Part shown: one piece after another, positions 27,340 through 35,219 of the stretch
How positions within the stretch are numbered: the first letter of the stretch is position 1
How the letters are laid out: each line of letters begins with the position of its first letter
Assembly (NCBI GenBank): GCA_018401965.1
Contig: JAGYJU010000009.1
Span: forward strand, 186,001 to 250,000
Direction: 5' to 3'
DNA from: Roseicyclus sp.
GTDB lineage: Bacteria; Pseudomonadota; Alphaproteobacteria; Rhodobacterales; Rhodobacteraceae
Length of the DNA stretch: 64,000 bases
Made by a program: the position numbers and the translations under genes
The notes under the pieces: model-generated
What the model was told of the DNA's origin: nothing
What the model saw: only the letters and a program-made list of their open reading frames with translations
Databases searched by the model: none

Positions 27340-27526
27340 TCCGCGATCAACCCCTCCGGGCATGCGCGAATCGACCGATTTGGCAACCGCATCGACGGTT
27401 CGGATATGTCAAAAACATGGCAACAGCTTGATGGTCTGATGACGCTACCTATATCTGGCGTGCGGACACCTGCCGTTACACTGGAAACAGTGCGTTTTCT
27501 TGCCAAGCTATGCGTATTTGGAATAC

Positions 27527-27536
27527 CACATATGTG
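27527..27536. promoter_or_regulatory. CACATATGTG palindrome upstream of the DUF6280-like gene
   Basis: A perfect 10-bp palindrome in the 278-bp AT-richer leader region, about 80 bases before the DUF6280-like start. It could be a regulator half-site pair; chance is also plausible. Confidence 0.25.
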
Positions 27537-27617
27537 ATTTTGGCATCACAGAATCGCACGGTTTTCAGGCAGAAGGGGCTTCACGCCCGAAATGCAAGAG
27601 CAATAAAGGACGACGAA

Positions 27618-27935
27618 ATGCGGGATTTCGTTGATGGCACCGCCTTCAACTTTGAACAGGGTCAACGGGCACGCAAGCTTTTTGCGGCCGTTGTTCTGGC
27701 TGCGCTCGATGATGCGATCGCGGATGACAAGAAATATGGCAACGGTCCCGATCAGATCGCGCGCTGGGCCCGGTCTCGGGATGGCCGCGAAGTTCTCAGC
27801 TGTGCCGGGATCGATCCGAATGAACGGGTGGTCAAGGGCCTGATGGCCTTTGTGTCTCAGGGTGTGCGCACCTCTGTCGCGCTCAGCCGTGAAGAAAGCG
27901 AACGCCGCCACCAGGCCGAGGCGGAAGCCGCCTGA
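27618..27935 (+). CDS. Small conserved protein, DUF6280-like
   Basis: 105 residues, highly charged, beginning MRDFVDGTAFNFEQGQRAR after AAGGACGACGAA, a good ribosome site. FAAVVLAALDDAIADDKKYG and RDGREVLSCAGIDPNERVVKG are strongly reminiscent of a small family restricted to Rhodobacterales. A longer in-frame start at 27510 lies in the leader and is rejected. Function is unknown. A strong terminator follows, so the gene is monocistronic. Confidence 0.75.
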   Translation: MRDFVDGTAFNFEQGQRARKLFAAVVLAALDDAIADDKKYGNGPDQIARWARSRDGREVLSCAGIDPNERVVKGLMAFVSQGVRTSVALSREESERRHQAEAEAA

Positions 27936-27965
27936 GGCTTCCACCGATCAGACAGCCCCTGAGAA

Positions 27966-27992
27966 ACGCGCCCCGCTGACGGGCGCGTTTTT
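27966..27992 (+). terminator. Rho-independent terminator
   Basis: The 8-bp stem ACGCGCCC/GGGCGCGT (27966-27973 and 27981-27988) with a 7-base loop is followed by TTTTC, about 30 bases after the DUF6280-like stop. Confidence 0.88.
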
Positions 27993-28028
27993 CGTTTGCC
28001 GGCCTGTCCCCGGCGTTTGTGTCGGTGC

Positions 28029-28114
28029 TGGTGCGGGCGGGGGGACTTGAACCCCCACGGCACAAAGGCCCACGGATTTTAAGTCCGATATGTCTACCAT
28101 TCCATCACGCCCGC
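28029..28114 (-). tRNA. tRNA-Leu (TAA)
   Basis: Minus strand, 86 bases with encoded CCA. Acceptor arms GCGGGCG and CGCCCGC pair, the anticodon loop CTTAAAA gives TAA, there is a long variable arm (class II) as expected for leucine, and the T-arm GGGGGTTCAAGTCCCCC is perfect. Confidence 0.97.
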
Positions 28115-28300
28115 TTGGGGCGCATCGCTACCCCCTTGGCGCCCGCTTGGCAATTGCATCGGCGCGGCACGCGCCCGCGTGCTGCCCGCCAGGCCAAAAC
28201 CTTGGCCGCGCTTGCGACAGATCAAGGTGGCGCCCTGCGCCTTTTGGCAGATTTGGATCAGCGCGCAGCCCGTCACGGCAAGGCAAGGCAAGGAAGATCC

Positions 28301-29074
28301 ATGCAGCACCAAAGCCGCGATACCGTCACCGTTTCCCCGCCCACCTTTGACCGTACCGATTTTGCGCGGGTCGATGCCGCGCTTGCCGCCCGCCACGCAC
28401 CCTTCAACCGAAGCTGGTTGATGGGGCGTTTTGCCGAAGGTCTGCAGATCCGGCTGTTGAAATCGCCCGAAATGGGCCTGGTGCTGTTTCAACCGGGCAA
28501 ACTGGCCTGGCGCCCGATCCTCGGGGCGGACCGGGCGCTGGTGGTGCAGGATCTGCGCGTCGGGGCGGGCCCGCTGGCGCGGGACAGTGCCGCGCGGCTC
28601 TGGTCGGTGGCGGACCGTTTTGCCCGCTACTACGGCCTGTCCGCCGTCCTGGCGCTGGTCGGATCGGGGGCGGGGCTGATTTCTGGCGATCTTGCGCCGG
28701 GGCGCGGGTGGTTGACGCTGGATCAGGGCCCGGGCGGCACACGTCTCATCGGGCGCATCCTGCAAGGGCCCATGGCGCTGCCCCGATTGCCAACCGATTG
28801 GGATCGGCGCGCCGCCGCCCTCGGACCGGGGGTGGTGGTGCAGACCACCGGTGAAAGCGCCCTGCTGGACATCCGCGCGCGCGCGATCATCGCCAGCCTT
28901 GTCGCACAAGGCTGCTCCGCCCGGCATGACCGGCTGACCGATGCCGCCGCCGCCCAGGCCCGCGCGGTGCGCCCCGGTGCGGCCTTCAGCGTGGTGATCG
29001 ATGGCCGTGTAGCGGGCGGTGTTGACCTCTCGGCCAGCGCGATCCTCGACAGGGCCGCCCGTCCCCGTCCCTGA
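28301..29074 (+). CDS. Hypothetical protein with GNAT-like segment
   Basis: 257 residues, starting MQHQSRDTVTVSPPTFDR after AAGGAAGATCC. The middle (LVLFQPGKLAWRPILGADRALVVQDLRVGAG through LWSVADRFARYYGLSAVLAL) has the order of an acetyltransferase core: beta strand, central strand, helix after a Gly/Ala-rich turn, then a strand. The diagnostic acetyl-CoA loop is not clear. The C-terminal half resembles nothing I know. It lies between tRNA-Leu and convergent apt. Confidence 0.5.
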   Translation: MQHQSRDTVTVSPPTFDRTDFARVDAALAARHAPFNRSWLMGRFAEGLQIRLLKSPEMGLVLFQPGKLAWRPILGADRALVVQDLRVGAGPLARDSAARLWSVADRFARYYGLSAVLALVGSGAGLISGDLAPGRGWLTLDQGPGGTRLIGRILQGPMALPRLPTDWDRRAAALGPGVVVQTTGESALLDIRARAIIASLVAQGCSARHDRLTDAAAAQARAVRPGAAFSVVIDGRVAGGVDLSASAILDRAARPRP

Positions 29075-29101
29075 TACCGGCCCCGGAGCGATTGGCCGGG
29101 T

Positions 29102-29641
29102 TCACAGGCCCGCGTAGCTGCAAATCGCGTGCACCGGCACGCCCATGCCTTCCAGTCGCGCCCGCCCGCCCAGATCGGGCAGGTCGATGACAAAGGCACA
29201 GCCCACCACCTCGGCACCCAGCCGTTCGATCAGGCGGATGCCCGCCTCGGCGGTGCCGCCCGTCGCCAAAAGATCGTCGACGATCAACACCTTCTGCCCC
29301 GGCTCGACCGCATCGTCGTGGATCTCGACCGTCGCATGCCCATATTCCAGCTTATATTCCTGTTCGATGGTGCGCGCGGGCAATTTGCCCTTCTTGCGCA
29401 CCGGCACAAAGCCCTTGGACAATTGATGCGCCACCGCACCGCCCAGGATGAAGCCACGCGCCTCTAGCCCCACCACCATGTCGATCTGTGCCCCCACATA
29501 GGGCGACAGCAATTGATCCACCGCCAGCCGGAACCCGCGCGCATCCTGGAACAGTGTCGTGACATCCCGAAACAGGATGCCCTCATGCGGGAAATCGGGG
29601 ATGGTGCGGATGTAATCCTGAACGGTCTTCTGGGCGGCCAT
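29102..29641 (-). CDS. apt: Adenine phosphoribosyltransferase
   Basis: Converts adenine plus PRPP to AMP in purine salvage. It has 179 residues, with [18 protein letters not shown] at the N-terminus, [14 protein letters not shown] and the PRPP-binding motif [16 protein letters not shown]. The start [13 protein letters not shown] is at 29641. It ends a minus-strand run that begins with mtnP, whose reaction releases adenine, so the cluster closes the methylthioadenosine-to-AMP route. Confidence 0.96.
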   Translation of the reverse strand: MAAQKTVQDYIRTIPDFPHEGILFRDVTTLFQDARGFRLAVDQLLSPYVGAQIDMVVGLEARGFILGGAVAHQLSKGFVPVRKKGKLPARTIEQEYKLEYGHATVEIHDDAVEPGQKVLIVDDLLATGGTAEAGIRLIERLGAEVVGCAFVIDLPDLGGRARLEGMGVPVHAICSYAGL

Positions 29642-29672
29642 CGTGGCGGTTCCTCGTGTCTTTGGCCGCGCG

Positions 29673-30353
29673 TCAGCGGCGGGGATAGTGCTGGCGCAGC
29701 GCAGCGGCATCCTGCCCGCGCAACCAGACGGTCGAATTGCTGGTTTCCGAAAAGATCGACCGGTCATAGGCCGGCCCGGCGACATCGGTGGGCAGGCCCA
29801 TCGCCTGCACAAGTTCCTCCAGCACCACGGAGGCGATTTCGCGCCGCGCGATATCCTGGCTGATCGCGATGGCCGAGGCCACGATATGCGGCCCGCGCGA
29901 CCGCAAGGCCACCCGCGCGATGGCGATATCGGCCCCGTCCAGTTCCGGCAGGCTGGTGCCCGCGATCCGCCCACCTTGCGGCGTGTCCACCAGGAACAAC
30001 GGCACATCCAGCGCCCCCTCATAGGCCCGCGTCAGAACCAGGGCCGCCCCGCTGGCGTTGATTTCCGCGATGGCGTCATCCAGCGCGCGGTCGATCAGGT
30101 CCAGCTTGTAGGTCGGAAAATGCGCCGCCACCGCCGCGATGCCGATCCGCAGCCGCAGCCGGCGGTCGTCAGACCAGCGGATCATCGGCTTGGCGCAAGG
30201 CTCGCCCGGGGGCGCTGCACAGGCCACCACGCGGTAGAACACGTCATCGGGCACTGGCCCGGGCAGGCGCACGAATTCCTGCCCCTGCGCGCCGGGGGCG
30301 GCACTCAGCACAAGAGCCAGGGCCGTTGCAATGGAAAGACGGGCGTGTCGCAT
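29673..30353 (-). CDS. DUF2927 domain-containing secreted protein
   Basis: 226 residues with a signal peptide ([19 protein letters not shown]). The C-terminal part has [29 protein letters not shown] and LRQHYPRR, matching the zincin-like DUF2927 family as I remember it, although the usual HExxH-type motif is not evident. Expected in the periplasm. It sits 31 bases upstream of apt and 82 after the hydrolase gene on the same strand. Function unknown. Confidence 0.65.
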   Translation of the reverse strand: MRHARLSIATALALVLSAAPGAQGQEFVRLPGPVPDDVFYRVVACAAPPGEPCAKPMIRWSDDRRLRLRIGIAAVAAHFPTYKLDLIDRALDDAIAEINASGAALVLTRAYEGALDVPLFLVDTPQGGRIAGTSLPELDGADIAIARVALRSRGPHIVASAIAISQDIARREIASVVLEELVQAMGLPTDVAGPAYDRSIFSETSNSTVWLRGQDAAALRQHYPRR

Positions 30354-30435
30354 TGCGACAAATGACGGCAAGACCGCGCCGGGTGCAAGCGGGCGGCCAA
30401 AGCCACGCGCCGCCCTGTTGCGCCCGGACCGCGCT

Positions 30436-31323
30436 TTACCGCCCCAGGTGGCGCGCAACAAAGGCCAGGACCGCCGCGCGTATCGCCGGGGTTTCCACAT
30501 GCCCGGTGTCGGGCGACAGGTGCACGACCAAACCGACATCCGCCCCATAGGCCGCCCGCAGCCGCGCCAGGGCCGGTTCGCGCGCTAGCGGCGGGGTCAA
30601 CGGGTCAAGCCCGCCCAAGCCCACGAATTGCGGACGCGGCGCGACCAGGGCCGCCACATCGCCCATGTCGCCCTGCGCCAACAACCCCGGCACGCTCATG
30701 TAGGGCCCGTGCAGATCATGCGCCCCCGTGGCGATGAGCGGCGCGATATCGGCCAGAACGCAGAGATGGGCGCAGGCGGCGATGCGCGGCTCCAGCGCGG
30801 CCAGCCAATAGGCCAGCGTTGCCCCCATCGACAGGCCCAGCGTGCCGATCCGGGCCGCGTCGATCTCGGGCCGGGCGGCAAGCCACCCGTAAAGCGCCCG
30901 CAATTCCGCCAGCATCTGCCCGATCAGCGGCCGCCCCTGCCACAGCGCCGCCTTGGCCAAGGCGCTTTCCGGCCCCTCGCCTTGCCGCCCACCGAACGGG
31001 GCAAGGTCGATGGCGACCGAGGCGATGCCCAGGTCGGCCAACGCGGCGCCATAGGGCGATTGCAAGGCGGGCCGCCCCTCGATCAGCTCCACCGCCCCCA
31101 CCGCGTAGCGGTTGCCATGCGCGTGGCAATAGACCACCGCGCCATGCGGGCCGGGGCCACCGGGCCGGATGTAGACCCCCTCGCAAACCTCCCCGCCCAA
31201 GTCCATGGTCAAGCGGTGCAGGCGATGCGGGCCAAGCGGCACCGCCGGGGCCAGCGCGACCCGTGCCGCCTGCGCCGCGCCGCTTTGCCCCAACAGGCTC
31301 CACAAAAGATCAGGCGTCAGCAT
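30436..31323 (-). CDS. Alpha/beta hydrolase
   Basis: 295 residues with the hydrolase core: AVVYCHAHGNRYAVG (oxyanion-side strand), ASVAIDLAPFGGRQGEGPES, the nucleophile elbow IGTLGLSMGATLAYW (Ser in GLSMG), and the probable acid and base residues in FVGLGGLDPLTPP and HLSPDTGHVETPA. It resembles dienelactone-hydrolase/acetyl-xylan-esterase-type enzymes. No signal peptide, so cytoplasmic. It lies between mtnP (21 bases) and the DUF2927 gene. The substrate is unknown. Confidence 0.8.
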   Translation of the reverse strand: MLTPDLLWSLLGQSGAAQAARVALAPAVPLGPHRLHRLTMDLGGEVCEGVYIRPGGPGPHGAVVYCHAHGNRYAVGAVELIEGRPALQSPYGAALADLGIASVAIDLAPFGGRQGEGPESALAKAALWQGRPLIGQMLAELRALYGWLAARPEIDAARIGTLGLSMGATLAYWLAALEPRIAACAHLCVLADIAPLIATGAHDLHGPYMSVPGLLAQGDMGDVAALVAPRPQFVGLGGLDPLTPPLAREPALARLRAAYGADVGLVVHLSPDTGHVETPAIRAAVLAFVARHLGR

Positions 31324-31344
31324 CGCGCGCGGCCCCGCCCCCGG

Positions 31345-32214
31345 TCACAACACCCGGCCGGCCACCGCCGACAGGTTCTCGATCATCGCGGCATCGCGCG
31401 CGCCCGGCGCGGTCAGGATCGCATGATCCAGCGCCCGGTCGCATCCATGCGGGCAGGGCGCGCGGTCGCCCCCCAAAAGCCCCGGCAGCCGCGCCACCAG
31501 CGCGCGCGCCTTGTCGGCATTAACCGTCAGCGTGGCGATGATGCTGGTGATCTCGACGCTACCATGATCGGGGTGCCAGCTGTCGTAATCGGTGATCATC
31601 GCGACCGAGGCATAGCACAGCTCGGCCTCGCGGGCGAGTTTCGCCTCGGGCATGTTTGTCATCCCGATCACGTCACAGCCGAAGGTCTCGCGGTAAAGCC
31701 GCGATTCCGCCAGCGAGGAAAACTGCGGCCCCTCCATCGCAAGATAGGTGCCGCCCTCGTGCACAGTGATGCCTTCGGCCCGCGCCGCCGCGGCACAGGC
31801 CGCGCCAAGCCGGGGGCAGGTCGGGTGCGCCACCGAGACATGCGCCACAAGCCCCGGCCCGAAAAAGCTTTTCTCGCGCGCGAATGTCCGGTCGATGAAC
31901 TGGTCGACGATGACGAAATCGCCGGGGGCCATATCCTCGCGGAACGATCCGCAAGCCGATACGGCGATCACATCGGTCACACCCAGGCGCTTGAGCGCAT
32001 CGATATTGGCGCGGTAGGGCACCGAGGTCGGGCTATGCACATGGCCGCGCCCGTGACGCGGCAGAAAGGCCATCGCCACGCCCCCCAACCGCCCGGTCAG
32101 GATCGCGTCCGAGGGCGCGCCAAACGGGCTTTGCACCTCGACCCAGGTTGCATCTTCCAGCCCGTCGATCTGGTAAACGCCCGATCCGCCGATGACCCCG
32201 ATCATGGTTTGCAT
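31345..32214 (-). CDS. mtnP: S-methyl-5'-thioadenosine phosphorylase
   Basis: Cleaves methylthioadenosine with phosphate to adenine and methylthioribose-1-phosphate. The 289-residue trimeric-type purine nucleoside phosphorylase starts MQTMIGVIGGSGVYQIDG at 32214. It contains FLPRHGRGHVHSPTSVPYRANI, SACGSFREDMAPGDFVIVDQF, the substrate segment YLAMEGPQFSSLAES, and GMTNMPEAKLAREAELCYASVAMITDYD. S at the MTA pocket (EGPQFSS) favours MTAP over guanosine-specific relatives. It is the first gene of the cluster ending in apt. Confidence 0.94.
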   Translation of the reverse strand: MQTMIGVIGGSGVYQIDGLEDATWVEVQSPFGAPSDAILTGRLGGVAMAFLPRHGRGHVHSPTSVPYRANIDALKRLGVTDVIAVSACGSFREDMAPGDFVIVDQFIDRTFAREKSFFGPGLVAHVSVAHPTCPRLGAACAAAARAEGITVHEGGTYLAMEGPQFSSLAESRLYRETFGCDVIGMTNMPEAKLAREAELCYASVAMITDYDSWHPDHGSVEITSIIATLTVNADKARALVARLPGLLGGDRAPCPHGCDRALDHAILTAPGARDAAMIENLSAVAGRVL

Positions 32215-32293
32215 CGCCTTGCCCTTTCGCTTGACTGACATCCTACGCCCAGCCAAAGCATCGCAGCCGCCCCGGTGCAAGCGCGGGCTTTCG

Positions 32294-32324
32294 CTTCACC
32301 TTTCCTCAAATACGCAAATCCCGG
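32294..32324. repeat. Copy of dispersed CTTCACCTTTCC element
   Basis: CTTCACCTTTCCTCAAATAC followed by GCAAATCCCGG, in the gap between the flavin reductase and mtnP genes. It shares its core with elements at 40719, 63669, 16068 and, inverted, 41541. Confidence 0.55.
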
Positions 32325-32362
32325 CCCCACCGCCCGCGCGCAGGCCATTGGCGTCGGGCGCC

Positions 32363-32968
32363 CTATTCGCCGGGGCGCGACAGGGCGAACACCTCGCGGA
32401 TCACCGAATAATCGCGGTATCCCAACCGCGTCAGCGGCGAAAAGGCCGTTACATCGAACATCCCGTCCTTCAGGCAATCGTCGCGCATATGCACGCCCAC
32501 GACCTCGCCGAAGACGGCGAAATTCGCCTCGCCCTTCAGCGGCACGATCTGGGTCATGCGGCATTCGAGGCTGGCGGGCGCGCCCGCCACCCGCGAACAG
32601 GCGATGGTGTCGCAGGGCGCGCGGTCGATCCCCGCCCGCGTGAATTCATCGGTGTCCTTGTCCCAGGCCCCCGACGTCTGGTTCATCGCGTCGCGCATCG
32701 CGTATTCGACGATATTCACGCAGAAGACGCCGGTTTCGCGGATATTGGCCACGCTGTCCTTGGTATCGCCCCGGTCGGGCTTGGCGCTGGTCGAGGCGAA
32801 CATCACCTGCGGCGGCACATAGGCGACGGCGTTGAAAAACGAATAGGGCGCCAGGTTGTCGGACCCGTCCGCGCCACGGGTGGAAATCCAGCCGATCGGG
32901 CGGGGGGTGACGATCGCGTTGAACGGGTTATGGGGCAGGCCGTGGCCGTTTTCGGGGCGGTAGAACAT
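32363..32968 (-). CDS. Flavin reductase family protein (FMN-binding)
   Basis: 201 residues of the split-barrel flavin reductase type. It has MFYRPENGHGLPHNPFNAIV, TPRPIGWISTRGADGSDNLAPYSFFNAV (the FMN-binding segment), DTKDSVANIRETGVFCVNIV and CRMTQIVPLKGEANFAVFGEV. It would transfer electrons from NAD(P)H to FMN or bind FMN as an oxidoreductase; the partner is not evident. It stands divergent from the GNAT gene. Confidence 0.88.
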   Translation of the reverse strand: MFYRPENGHGLPHNPFNAIVTPRPIGWISTRGADGSDNLAPYSFFNAVAYVPPQVMFASTSAKPDRGDTKDSVANIRETGVFCVNIVEYAMRDAMNQTSGAWDKDTDEFTRAGIDRAPCDTIACSRVAGAPASLECRMTQIVPLKGEANFAVFGEVVGVHMRDDCLKDGMFDVTAFSPLTRLGYRDYSVIREVFALSRPGE

Positions 32969-33065
32969 CGCGCGCGCATCCTTGCTCGGGTTTGTGCCAG
33001 ACCTAGCGGCGTGCTACGCCCTGTGCCAGAGGCAGGACGCAGAAAATCGGGCCAGATCACCAGGC

Positions 33066-33542
33066 ATGTATCAGCTCACGCAGGAAACGGCGGATGACCG
33101 CTGGGAGGTAGAGGCGCTTTACGACACCTGCTTTGCGCCGGGGCGTGAGGCGCTGTCGTCTTACCGCCTGCGCGAAGGCGTGCCGCCGGTGGCGCGGCTG
33201 TGTCTTGTGGCGCGCGACGGGGGCGGCATCCTTGCGGGGGCCATCCGTTTCTGGCCGGTGCGCGTGGGCCGGGCCGAGGCCTTGCTGCTTGGCCCCGTGG
33301 CCGTTCACCCCACCCGGCAGGGCGAAGGTCTGGGCGGGCTGTTGATGCGCGAAGGCCTGCGCCGCGCCGACGAAGACCGCTGGCCGCGCACCATGCTGGT
33401 GGGCGATGAACCCTATTACCGTCGCTTCGGCTTTACCCGGCTTGACGGCGTGGAAATGCCGCCCCCCACCAACCCGGCGCGTGTCCTGGGCATCGGCGAT
33501 TGGTCCGGCGTCACCGGCCGGGTCAAGCGCTGGGCGCGCTAG
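33066..33542 (+). CDS. GNAT family N-acetyltransferase
   Basis: 158 residues. The acetyl-CoA-binding motif is LGPVAVHPTRQGEGLGGLLMREGL (Q/RxxGxG/A as RQGEGLGG), followed by MLVGDEPYYRRFGFTRLDG, typical of the YhbS-like subgroup. The start MYQLTQETADDRWEVEALYD at 33066 is preferred to an in-frame start at 32982. The last four bases overlap the convergent GMC gene. Substrate unknown. Confidence 0.85.
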   Translation: MYQLTQETADDRWEVEALYDTCFAPGREALSSYRLREGVPPVARLCLVARDGGGILAGAIRFWPVRVGRAEALLLGPVAVHPTRQGEGLGGLLMREGLRRADEDRWPRTMLVGDEPYYRRFGFTRLDGVEMPPPTNPARVLGIGDWSGVTGRVKRWAR

Positions 33543-35164
33543 GCGCGCCGCCGCGCCGCCATCCGGGCCGCGATCATCTCGGCGGCCTTTTCCGCGATCA
33601 TCGTCACCGGCGCATGGGTGTTGCCCGAGGGAATGGCGGGCATCACCGAGGCATCGGCAATCGACAGGCCTGCAAGCCCGTTCACCGTCAACTCCGGGCT
33701 GACAACCGCGCCCGCATCCACCCCCATACGGGCCGTGGATACGGGATGAAAGATCGTGGTGGCGATATCGCCGGCGGCTTGCAGCAGCGCCGCCTCGCCA
33801 TCCACCTGCGCGCCGGGCTTGATCTCGGTCGGCTGAAATTCCGCCATCCGCCGCGTCGCCATCAACGCGCGCGCATGCCGGATCGAGGCGACCGCCACCC
33901 GCTGATCGGCAGGCGCCGACAGGTAATTCGGCCGGATCGCGGGCGGCTGGCGCGCATCGGCGCTGGTCACATGCACCGACCCGCGGCTTTCCGGGCGCAG
34001 GTTGCACACCGACACCGTCAGCGCCGGAAACCGGTGCAGCGGCTGGCCAAAGGCATCCAGCGACAAGGGCTGCACATGGTATTCGATATTGGGCGTTTCA
34101 TGCTCATCCGAAGACCTCGTGAAAATGCCAAGCTGCGACGGCGCCATTGCCAGGGGGCCCGACCGTTTCAGCGCGTAATCCAGCCCGATCTTCAGCTTGC
34201 CCCAGGGGCTGGCGTACCAGTCGTTCAACGTGCGCGCGCCGGTGATCCTGAAAATGGTGCGGATCTGCAAATGATCGGCCAGGTTTTCGCCCACGCCCGC
34301 CATGTCCTGCACCATGTCGATCCCAAGCGGGCGCAGCACATCGGCCCGCCCGATCCCCGACAGCTCCAGGATCTTGGGCGTCCCGATCGCGCCCGCCGCC
34401 AGCACCACCTCAGCCCCCGCCCGCGCGTGATAGGCCGCGCCATCCTGGCGAAAGATCACGCCGGTTGCCCGCCGCCCGTCCAGCGAGAGGCGCATCACCT
34501 CGGCCCCGGTGAGGATCCGCAGATTGGGCCGCCCCCGCGCCGGATCCAAGAACGCCTTGCGTGCGTTCCAGCGCAGACCGCGCCGCTGATTGACCTCGAA
34601 ATACCCCGAGCCCTCGTTGTCGCCCCGGTTGAAATCCTGCGTGCGCGGGATGCCCATTTCCTCGGCGGCCTCTGCCACCGCATCCAGGATGGGCCAGCCA
34701 AGCCGCTGTCGTTCCACCCGCAATTCGCCGGTGTCGCCATGCAGGTCATCGCCGCCGCCATGGAAATTCTCGGATTTGCGGAAATAGGGCAGCACATCGT
34801 CCCAGCCCCAGCCCGCATTGCCCATCTGCCGCCACAGATCATAGTCGCGCGCCTGTCCGCGCATGTAGATCATGCCGTTGATCGACGAACACCCGCCCAG
34901 GACCCGCCCCCGCGGATAGTTCAGCGCGCGCCCGTTCAACCCCGGCTCCGGCTCGGTCTTCAGGCACCAGTCCAGGCTCGGGTCGCCCATCGCATAAAGG
35001 TATCCCACCGGCACATGCACCCAAAGCCGGTTGTCGCTGCCGCCCGCCTCCAGCAGCAACACGCGGGTGGCGGGATTTGCCGACAGGCGGTTGGCCAGCA
35101 CACAGCCCGCCGACCCCGCGCCGACGATGACCACGTCCCATTCCCCGAAATCCTGCGTGATCAT
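33539..35164 (-). CDS. GMC family oxidoreductase (choline/alcohol dehydrogenase-like)
   Basis: 541 residues, FAD-dependent. The dinucleotide motif is VVIVGAGSAGCVLANRLS, the first GMC signature is RGRVLGGCSSINGMIYMRG, the second is GAIGTPKILELSGIG, and the C-terminal catalytic His lies in FHPVSTARMG with Asn/His in SGNTHAPVTMIAEKAAEMI. The start MITQDFGEWD is at 35164; the longer frame to 35296 passes through a repeat element and is rejected. Substrate is probably an alcohol; choline dehydrogenase proper is possible, but no betaine genes are near. Confidence 0.9.
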   Translation of the reverse strand: MITQDFGEWDVVIVGAGSAGCVLANRLSANPATRVLLLEAGGSDNRLWVHVPVGYLYAMGDPSLDWCLKTEPEPGLNGRALNYPRGRVLGGCSSINGMIYMRGQARDYDLWRQMGNAGWGWDDVLPYFRKSENFHGGGDDLHGDTGELRVERQRLGWPILDAVAEAAEEMGIPRTQDFNRGDNEGSGYFEVNQRRGLRWNARKAFLDPARGRPNLRILTGAEVMRLSLDGRRATGVIFRQDGAAYHARAGAEVVLAAGAIGTPKILELSGIGRADVLRPLGIDMVQDMAGVGENLADHLQIRTIFRITGARTLNDWYASPWGKLKIGLDYALKRSGPLAMAPSQLGIFTRSSDEHETPNIEYHVQPLSLDAFGQPLHRFPALTVSVCNLRPESRGSVHVTSADARQPPAIRPNYLSAPADQRVAVASIRHARALMATRRMAEFQPTEIKPGAQVDGEAALLQAAGDIATTIFHPVSTARMGVDAGAVVSPELTVNGLAGLSIADASVMPAIPSGNTHAPVTMIAEKAAEMIAARMAARRRA

Positions 35165-35174
35165 GCCCGCCCCC

Positions 35175-35198
35175 GTAGGGTGGGCAATCCCGCCCACC
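35175..35198. repeat. Single copy of GGTGGGC-type palindromic repeat
   Basis: Begins GTAGGGTGGGCAATCCCGCC and ends CACC. It closely matches the arms of the inverted pair at 18354-18425 (CAATCCC versus CGATCC in the loop). It lies between the SulP stop and the GMC start. Its internal GGTGGGC/GCCCACC arms can form a hairpin. Confidence 0.75.
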
Positions 35199-35219
35199 AT
35201 TTCCCGCACCGGTCTAGCG

